A stretch of 64,000 nucleotides of DNA, from the NCBI GenBank assembly GCA_031216445.1, contig CM062209.1, positions 27,829,501 to 27,893,500 of the forward strand. Reading direction: 5' to 3'. Under the pieces are notes generated by a model. That model was not told the origin of the DNA. It worked only from the letters and a program-made list of their open reading frames with translations, and did not search any database. The translations under genes and the position numbers were made by a program. Every line of letters starts with the position of its first letter. The stretch's first letter is position 1. Below, piece by piece: positions 56,091-64,000 of the stretch. The stretch is from Lateolabrax maculatus. Lineage: Eukaryota > Chordata > Actinopteri > Acropomatiformes > Lateolabracidae.

Positions 56091-56794
56091 CTTAGGCCAT
56101 ATTCATACCAAATCAGGAACTGTGGCAATTAGTGCAGGGTTTTGCGTTGGTGTGGGAGTGTCACTACAGCCTCTCTTCCATCTTCACAGTTAAAACAGAT
56201 ACACAAGTAAACATCAGATTGCTACATGGTAAACAAGGTTCTTCTTCCCATGGGCGTCTTCCTGTCTTCAGTGCGTATATCACTTTATATCAAGTTAGTG
56301 AGCATTCAGCATGCTCCCTGGTTTGACTCTCAGCTGCCTGGCTCTATCCAACAGATCCTAAGCAGCCTCCATCAAGCCCCACTGCAGGCTGTGTTCTCCT
56401 CTGCGAAATTACCAGAGGGAGGGCGGGAGGTTGGGATGGTTTGTCCCCAAGGCTGAGTGCCCCTTGTCAGCTTTCCTGCAGTGTTTACGCACCCCTATAT
56501 GTGGAGCTGTGGAGTTGATTTTGTGCCCCTGCTCTTTAACTTGTTAGAACGTGATGTATATACATATGGAACTTACACGCTATAGTCAAACAGATGTGAA
56601 ATTTTTAAATGTAAAGTTTACACTTTATTAAATGTAAAGTTTCTTTACACACAGGATTTTGAGCACATCGTTTGTGAGCTCGGCAGAGCTGCTGCGTTTT
56701 TTTCGGCAACCACTGCTGTCCCTAGTGCTGTCAAATGAGTAGGAGGGCTGCCATTTTCACCGCAACACCTCATCTGGTGTGAATAAAGCCTCAG
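56091..56794. mobile_element. DNA element with inverted termini (family of 39676)
   Basis: Left end TTAGGCCATATTCATACCAA against right end TGGTGTGAATAAAGCCTCAG: these are inverted repeats of about 22 bp. Internal words TTTGCGTTGGTGTGGGAGTG, TATGTGGAGCTGTGGAG and TTTGTGCCCCTGCTCT match the copy at 39676. A section near 56170-56460 is absent from the other copy. No transposase is recognised. Confidence 0.7.
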
Positions 56795-58417
56795 TGCCGA
56801 CTTGAGGACTTGACTCTGGCTCTATGTTTTTACAGTCCAACCAGGTAGGGTGAGTCCCATTGGTACATGGCTGGGTAGTTGAAAGCTCCGCAAGCTTTTA
56901 CTGTAAGTGGACCGTTGAGTCTTGATTATTTTGTTATATACTTACAATTGTTATATTGTTCCCAGAATGCCATAAACAAACTCTCTCATAGAGATCCATA
57001 AGATCAGTCAATGAGTCTGTCAAGTCTGCATGTAGTCAAATACATTCACAAGTGATTGTTTTGGTAAAAATATGTGTAACTGGTGACAGTGATACATTAA
57101 TTTCAGACGTATGAGTCCCAGTGAGGACTGATTTTATTCAAACAAATTTATTGTGTGGTCGTTTTATTAAGCCAGCATTAAATAGTGATGCATGTGAGCA
57201 CTTTGGCATGGTTAAATACAAAAAATGTTTTAATAAAAAAACAGCTTTTATTCAACAAAATAACACACCGAAAGTGTATTGTTTTGGTATTTGTAAAGAA
57301 AGTATTGTGTAGGCAAACAACTATGTTGTGATTTCTCACAATGAGAAAGCCCAACCTGAACAAAACGTTGTATAATGTTTAAAAGAAGCTATTACGTTGT
57401 AATTTTATGAAAGTGGGTTGAGATATGGACAAGATATAATAGAAAAACTTGAAGTTGTCATAGAATGTTCCAGTATGTTGTGTGGAGAACTCCACTCAAA
57501 ATCTATTCCCTTTAGGCTTGTAGCTGTGGCAAGGATAAGTTCACTTCAGAGTCAACATGATACTGTGAAAACCGAAACCTCAGACACTATAGGCTCCATT
57601 TGCAATATTGATATTCTATCTATAGACATATTGCCCACTCTGTGGACTGAAACACCCTGTTCATGAGGAGGTTTCAAATTATGAAGGTGGTATTAATTTC
57701 ACACTTAAAGTTCACCTTTCATTCCCATCCATTGATTCTTGATAGTTAATAAAGTTAAGATAAGTTAATAAACAACAAAACTGAGCAGGCACACATCTGA
57801 GCTGTAATTAAACTGCAATTAGGCCAAAGTCATGAGTGCAAAACAAGTTTCGAGAGCATGTGAGGACATAAAAAGTCAATGTGTTGAAGAAGTGAGAGGA
57901 ATTGTCACTGAATTTGAGGAAGCAACTTGGTTTCCCTTACTATTTTCAGAGCTCTCAGTTATAGCAGTGTGTTCATCGCTTTTTGAAAGTTCAAACTGAG
58001 AGCAGAGCAAACTCCATTGGAAGAGAAGTGTTAACTGGTTAGAGAAGACATCTGCTTCATCAGCTTTGTACTGCAACTGTAAAAGAATTTAAAGACAAAA
58101 TCTGATTCAAAACAAACGAGTTACCCTGTCATCAACATTAAAATTACTGCTGGAACCTACTATTACTCTCAAACTAACTGACAGGCGTTTTAATACAAAC
58201 ACTAACACTAAACATGTGTACTGAACTAAACAGGCCTACATGCAGATTTCAAAGTGTGCACAAAATTGGGATTGCGCAATAAAATCTTGTTTTGCTTTTT
58301 TAAACTGTACAGTTAAATCTTAGTTTACAGTCTGATTACAGCCTGTATTTGTTTTGGGCTTGCTCAGTAGTTTTGTTATTCATAATTTCCATACATGTAA
58401 TTAACTTTGAGAGTATG
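56795..58417. other. Spacer downstream of the SPATA2-family gene
   Basis: No supported gene. A 67-codon open segment on the minus strand (57876-58078) has an acceptor-like start (CTTTTACAG|TTG) but no matching donor phase upstream, so it is not joined to the gene. Confidence 0.5.
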
Positions 58418-61400
58418 TTATTTCTTGTGATGCTCCACTATAACATAGCTTTGTGCCAGCTGCTCCTCCTCTCCTCTGCCTGTGTCTGCTCCTTCGTTAT
58501 CTTCTCCTTCCTGCTGCCCTGTGCTGCCTCCTTTACAGTTCTGACAGGCTGCATTACTAACACTCAGCGGCGAGGGGTGACACATGCTGGGCTGCTTCTG
58601 CTCCTTCATTTCTGTTGGATCAGACTGAGAGGATCTGGTGCATCTACTGGCAGCATGGCTCAGCGCTGGACCTGCGGTCTCCATCACTGGCTTCCTGAGG
58701 TTCTGCTCCTCGGCCTCTCCCTCTTTGCTTGCCTCTCTCTCGTTCTTCCTCCTTTCTTTATTTGTGTTCTCTCCTCTCTTCTTTTCTTCTTTTCTTCTGA
58801 CTTCCTTGTTGGTCTCCTGTACATGGAGCTGGCCCATCCTCTCTGCCAGATCTCTCAGTGCCTGCTCCTCGTCCATGGAGTTCAGAGAGGGGAGCCCTGG
58901 GTTGGCCGGTCTCTTATTTTGTAGGTCTGGGAAAATTAGAGTTTCACATTTATACTGCAGAGTGCAATTCATTTTCAGTACAGCAAGTAAGAAAACCTTT
59001 GTTTTCCAAGACAAAAACATCAGCACATGAAACAGACAGTTTGTCCATCAGACAAAGTGCACAGCTCTACTTCTAAAAGGTTAGAGACAGTAATGTAACA
59101 ACATCATGGAAGTTAGGGGTGGGCAATATACTGTATACCATGAGACAAGATACATTTGACAACCATCAGAAATCTTGTCATCAAGTATATACTGTGGTAG
59201 TTATCATTTGAATATCTCTGGTTGTATTAGATAATTGTGGATGAAAGTACCTGAGTTTGTCAGGAATTTTATTATGAATTAAAATAAAATAAATTAGATT
59301 TAGCCTGTCATGCTGTTTTATTCATAAACTGTTTCTCTGTTAATTTTAATAAAATAACATATATGCTGATTTTAGCTCATTAATGGAAATGGAAAAAAAA
59401 TTGGAGCCACAGCTTTTCGTCTGTGTCTGTGTGTGTGCTACAGTGTTACCTGCTACAGTCTGCTGCTGTGTCCAGGCAGGAGGCTCTGCTGTGGGCTGAG
59501 GCTCTCCAGGCTTCAGGCTCTGCTCTGCTGTTGATCCAGCTCTCAGTGTGATGTGCAGGGAGATGGCCTGAGGAGGACTGAGCTCATCATGAACTCTGCT
59601 TCCATCAGCATTACTGAAGCTGCTGCTCACGGCCTCACCAGGGGCTGTGGTCCCACCACTGTTCCTGTCATTACAACCACCACTTCTGCCATCGTCACCA
59701 GACACTTCACCAGCTTTGCTTCCATAATTTCTACTGAGGATAGTTGTAGCAGCAGCTTTGGTGACTTTAATACAATCCCTTTTGGGGAGCTCAGCAGCTT
59801 GATTATTACTGTAATTATTAGTGCTGTCAGTATGAACAGCTTTACAGTTTGTTTGGTGAGGTTTGTCCCGTAGCAGCGGCCGGCCCCTGAATGCCAGGTC
59901 GGGGTAGGTCTCCTGCATCTCCATAATGGATTGGTCTAAGCTGATGAGGTGGCGGCGTCTAGGCTTGGGCTGGGGGTTCACTGCAAGCCTGGTGTCCAAA
60001 TACAGAGGTACCTGGAGAAATAAAACAGAGCTGAGTTCACTGAGTTCAGTACAGGTTGCAGCTGGTTTGTTAAGGTTGGTTATGTTTGTTAGCCCGGTTC
60101 CTCAGTCTGTCATGTCAAGCTGTGTTTTAGGTGTGTTGATGATGTATTTTGTCATACATTTTACAAATGTTTGTTCCCCTCACATGCTTTTTATACATCT
60201 GTTCATTTTGTACCAGTGGCAGAAATCAAGGAAATGCAGTCAGTGCAGCTGCACCAGGGCCTGTGGTTGACCTGGTGTGCCGTCCGGAGGGACAGCACCC
60301 GCAAAACTGTGACTCCAAACATAGTCGGACCAAGGCAGGTTATATTCAATTTTTAGATGATGCCAAGCCAATCTGCTACCTTGGATAGTCTTGTACTAAA
60401 TGTATATTCATATTATTTTATTAACGCTGTTTGTGTTTTGTTTTTTTCTTCAGCAATGTATTTGTTCCCCCAGGCTTATGGAGAAATCATTATAGCATAT
60501 AATATTCTTATGATATTCACAAAGGAATCAGACACAACAGCATTTTCTTTCTGCCAAGCATGTGGCATCTGCAGTTATAAGAAAGCTTTTGGAAGGTCTT
60601 GAAATAATTGAGATCACCTCATCTGAGGATGGACTGAAAGAAGCATATGTAGAACACCAATACCCAAGTCTGACCAGGTAATAAGTGAAAGGCTGAAGAA
60701 GCAGTCAACTATGGAAGCCTATAGGGGACTACATTAAAATGGTAATGTAAACTTTAAAATGAAAGTGTAATTCCACAATAGCAGTAGAATTTGCCTTTTA
60801 CGTAATTCTTGTCGTATGGGCGTTCTCTGACCATATTAAATTGAAAATGAAAAAAGCTGTAAAGTAGTACCCTGCTGTACAGTGGACAATGTTCAAATGT
60901 AATAAGTAAGACTGAATTTAAAGGTAAAGCTGCTTTGCTGATATGACGAGTAGCATATTGGAAACCAGCTGCTCCAGGGGGAAGATAGTATGAAGGGTTT
61001 ATTGCTGATGCTGAAACATCTGTTGAACACTGTACGAAAACACACTGATATTTATTTCTCTTTAGTCCCATGCTTTGTTGTCAGCTCCTTTCTTTCTTTT
61101 TCTCCTCCTTCTCCCCCCAGTCAAGCAGCCCTCTGCACTCTGCCCTACCTCTTTTCTATCTGCCTCTTCCTCCTCCTTCTTCTTCTCCTCTTCCTTTTGC
61201 CCTATAGTTGTCTTCTTTTCTGTGGGTTCCTCCACTTTTGTAGGCCCCACTCTCCTCTGGATAACTTCCAGCCACACCTGCAGTGTGAGATCACAGCTGT
61301 CACATGGAAGCCATGACATGAGACCGAGTTACTGTGACCTTTGACTACGTCCTATGGCTGCCATTCATTTACATATATGTATAGTATCACCATCAGCATG

Positions 61401-62700
61401 GCATGTTTATATTCCATGTTAATAAACTATTATCACTGACACTGTGTACTCAACCATTGTTCAAAGCAAAAAGTCCTTCAGTATTAAGAGCCTAATGTAT
61501 TATGTAAGTGTTCTTTTTTTCCCAATGCTTTCAAAAGTCAACTTCTGTCATAGCTGTACTTGGATATTCTTCCTTTGATTTTCTTTCATTGCAAGATTCT
61601 GGTTTTGTCATTTGTGTGTTACTATCTTTGTTTTGATGTCTTTTAATTCCACTTTGTGTAAAATTTGAAAATGATGCAGACAGCAATGCACAGCCCTCTG
61701 ATCGGACCCAGGAACACAGAAACACATTCAATGCACCATTTTTCATCAGGACTGTTTCCTTTTTCTATAAAGAAAAACTTATTTTATCAGAATCATTTGA
61801 AAGGCTTTAATCACATAGAAATTCCCACAGTGGCTTTCAATAAGGTAGAACACTATGTAATTTACTGCTGTATAATCATCTGCTGTTTGACTGGACTAGA
61901 TCAAATAGGAAACATGGTTGAATAATCTCTGATCTTACCTGTGGCCCCAGCTGATCCTTCTCAAGGAGCTCCAGGAGGTGGTAACATTCCAGCCTGGCTA
62001 GCAGCAGCTCAAAGCCCACCAGTATGGCTCTGTCTGGGTTAGCATCCTCACTGAGTCTGTACTCACTGAAGTACATCAAACAGTAAAGAGGAGAACAAGA
62101 CAAAAAGTAATGAGAAGAGCAGACAAAGTGGCCCTCTCAGAGATGACAGAAACAGCTTGAATCCTCCCTGTTGGTGGTCTCCCCCATTCACTTCCAGATT
62201 CACTCCCTGATTTCGTTAGAGTAACCCCAAACCCCACACACTTCCCTCCAGCTCACTACAGTTTCCAAATGTGAGATTTTGTGGTAACTTTGGGTGCAGT
62301 AACAAAATCAAAAAGTGTATCTTTAAGATCAAATGTGATCAAATTTTTAAAATGAACAAATGTAAGAGAGAAAATATAGAAAACACTTGTAAATGAGACA
62401 TTTTATCGCTGAAGTGACATTTTCAGTCTCACTCACTTGACTGAAGTTCAGGCCTATCACACTGTTTACAAGTAGATGTGTGTATAGTGTATGTTTGTCC
62501 TGTTATGGGCACACCCTGGCAGCTGTAGGAACAGGCTTTGTTACAGCATTTATTGTCAATCTTTTTCTTATTCTTCTTCATGTTCCGTACCTTACTGGAG
62601 TGTCAGTATGGGGCAGGTAGCCAATAGAGGCCAGGACCGACTGAATGGTAGAAGTGCTGAGAACTGGCAGGAGACAGTAAACAAATGGACCTGTAAAAGT
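58418..62700 (-). CDS. spata2l: SPATA2-family gene (probably spata2l), last five exons; 5' part outside window
   Basis: SPATA2 proteins bridge the deubiquitinase CYLD to the LUBAC ligase through a PUB domain. Exons seen (minus): 62700-62591, 62065-61939, 61277-61149, 60011-59450, 58926-58418; phases join to 478 residues. The first two encode the end of a PUB-like fold: TFTGPFVYCLLPVL, IQSVLASIGYLP, then ILVGFELLLARLECYHLLEL, matching SPATA2's TYTGPFVYY...ILSCMGYTP and VSFELFLAKVEC. Next comes a lysine/glutamate-rich segment, then RRRHLISLDQSIMEMQETYP (a YPDL word may be the LUBAC-binding tyrosine motif, speculative), a low-complexity T/S/N/G region, and a charged tail. Start exons were not found by 64000. 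The symbol rests on SPATA2L lying near CDT1/APRT in humans; SPATA2 itself is the alternative. No C-terminal zinc finger is seen. Confidence 0.65.
59110..59230. repeat. Repeat fragment with GGGGTGGGCAATAT end
   Basis: Begins TTAGGGGTGGGCAATATACT, like the left end of the MITE in tk2 intron 6, and continues ACCATGAGACAAGATACA. It lies in the last intron of the SPATA2-family gene, and the other end is not visible. Confidence 0.5.
60012..61148 (-). other. Intron of the SPATA2-family gene, content unassigned
   Basis: The stretch from 60190 to 60700 holds short open frames on the plus strand without a family match. It could be an old transposon fragment, but nothing decisive is visible. Confidence 0.4.
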
Positions 62701-63176
62701 CTGAAAGAGACACAGAGATCAGGGAGTGGGATATTTTATAGGCGAAAAATAAATGTGTTAGTGCTGTTAGACAAACAATGTCATGGAGACACTGCTTGTG
62801 TTCTAATGCAAAACTATGCACTAATTCAAAACAGGATTTAAGAATGCAATGTGTTCACACAAAAAAAGTGACAAAGTGAAGTACACTCATACTCAAGTCA
62901 AAATGCAATGCAGTAGGAGGAGCTGTTCACAACTGGAAACATTAACATAAATTACAGGTGGTGGTGAGAAAGCAACAGAGCAGAAAATACATTTAGTTGT
63001 CTCTTTGTGAAGTTTGTCAGTGACATTCAAAGGTTGATTGACAGCTGTAGGTGGATGTGTAGCATGCCATTTTGTGTTAGTAACAAATTAGAAAGTATGT
63101 TGATTCTTTGTATAACTGCAAAAATAGTATACTTCGACAATGAGTATACTATGTAGTAGATACACATTTGGCATGT

Positions 63177-64000
63177 AGTCAAGTCAAGTCAGTTTTATTT
63201 GTGTAGCGCCAAATCATAACAAAAGTTATCTCAAGACGCTTTCACATAGAGTAGGTCTAGACCATACTCTTTAAAATATTATTTACAGAGACCCAACAGT
63301 TCCCACCATGAGCAGCACTTGGCGACAGTGGCGAGGAAAAACTCCCTTTTAACAGGTAGAAACCTCGAGCAGAACCAGGCTCTGGGTGGGGGGGCCATCT
63401 GCATCGACCGAGTTGGGTTGAAAGCGGAGGAGAGAGGGGGAGAGGGGAGACAGAACAGGAGGAGAGACAACAAATCAGACTAATAATAATAACAACTGCA
63501 GCAGTGAGTGTGGAGCAGGAACATGGGGGCAGTAGACGGCCTGCAGCCACAGATCCAGACTCTACAGCTCCAGAGGCAGAAATACCTGCAGAAAGCGAGA
63601 AGGCGAAAAAGCACAGAAAGCACAAGGACTACCAGGAAGAAATGGAGTTGGTAACCTGTATTAGTGGGATAGGAATGCGTACAGATAGAGAGGGAGAGGA
63701 GGAGAGAGAAGCTCAGTGCGTCCTAGGAAGTACCCGGCTGTCTTAAGCCTATAACAGCATAACTAAGGGATGGTTCAGGACTCACCTGAGCCAGCCCTAA
63801 CTATAAGCTTTATCAAAAAGGAACGTTTTTAGCATACTCTTAAACAAAGAGAGGGTGTCTGCCTCCCGAACCCAAATTGGGAGCTGATTCCACAGAAGAG
63901 GAGCTTGATAACTAAAGGCTCTGGCTCCCATTCTACTTTTAGAGACTTTAGGTACCACAAGTAACCCTGCATTCTGTGAGCGTAGTGCTCTAGTGGGGTA
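63177..64000 (-). mobile_element. L2-type LINE, 3' end (copy E), runs out of window
   Basis: The reversed tail TCAAGTCAAGTCAGTTTTAT starts near 63178; the 3' untranslated region follows to about 63790; and beyond it the ORF2 end reads RAFSYQAPLLWNQLP, WVREADTLSLF and LKTFLFDKAYS in one frame up to the window edge. It is the best-preserved ORF2 end in the window. Confidence 0.9.

Noticed and set aside
57876..58078. Possible additional last exon of the SPATA2-family gene
   Set aside because: There is an acceptor-like sequence, but no donor of compatible phase was found upstream and the preceding exon has its own stop at 58418.
1..64000. tRNA, rRNA or snRNA genes
   Set aside because: No cloverleaf with recognisable A and B boxes, nor rRNA or snRNA core, was found by eye on either strand; degenerate tRNA-derived SINE heads cannot be excluded.

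Overview
This is vertebrate nuclear DNA, almost certainly from a ray-finned (teleost) fish. The genes are split into short exons with GT-AG introns, the spacers are AT-rich, and (CA)n/(GT)n microsatellites are frequent. Teleost-type mobile elements are everywhere: L2-, L1- and I-type LINE remnants, a BEL/Pao remnant, Tc1/mariner and hAT-like elements and MITEs. There is no operon, phage, CRISPR array or RNA gene that I can support. All gene models come from translating the sequence by eye, checking intron phases by hand and comparing with families known from memory. No database was searched.

Five protein-coding loci can be supported. (1) piezo1, minus strand: only coding exon 1 (16401-16464) is visible, so 1-16400 is most likely its first intron, filled with old transposons. 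(2) cdt1, plus strand, 10 exons, 19094-23520, 696 aa: the replication-licensing factor, with an intact PIP degron and a perfect palindromic E2F-type site about 150 bp upstream. (3) aprt, minus strand, 5 exons, 31134-41575, 181 aa: purine salvage. (4) tk2, plus strand, 10 exons, 44193-48577, 279 aa: mitochondrial deoxypyrimidine kinase. (5) A SPATA2-family gene, probably spata2l, minus strand, 58418-62700: the last five exons only, the 5' part lies beyond the right edge.

The order and orientation piezo1(-) cdt1(+) aprt(-) match human 16q24.3, where SPATA2L also lies. tk2, by contrast, is on 16q21 in humans, so its position next to aprt reflects a rearrangement on one of the two lineages. There are two head-to-head pairs, piezo1/cdt1 and aprt/tk2, each with about 2.6 kb between start codons. 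cdt1, aprt and tk2 all serve DNA replication or nucleotide supply, although nothing in the sequence proves shared regulation.

Between genes: 1-16.4 kb holds LINE pieces, a MITE, a Tc1/IS630-like element and microsatellites. 24.6-30.3 kb holds a broken TNP2-like transposase, exon-like fragments of unknown origin, an L2 3' end and another LINE. The 48.6-58.4 kb spacer holds an L2 copy joined to a BEL/Pao gag-protease remnant, a Tc1 fragment and a TIR element. The window ends inside another L2 copy.

The most unusual host-gene feature is that four 3' splice sites in three genes (cdt1 exon 6, aprt exon 5, tk2 exons 9 and 10) have TG-repeat tracts where a polypyrimidine tract is expected.
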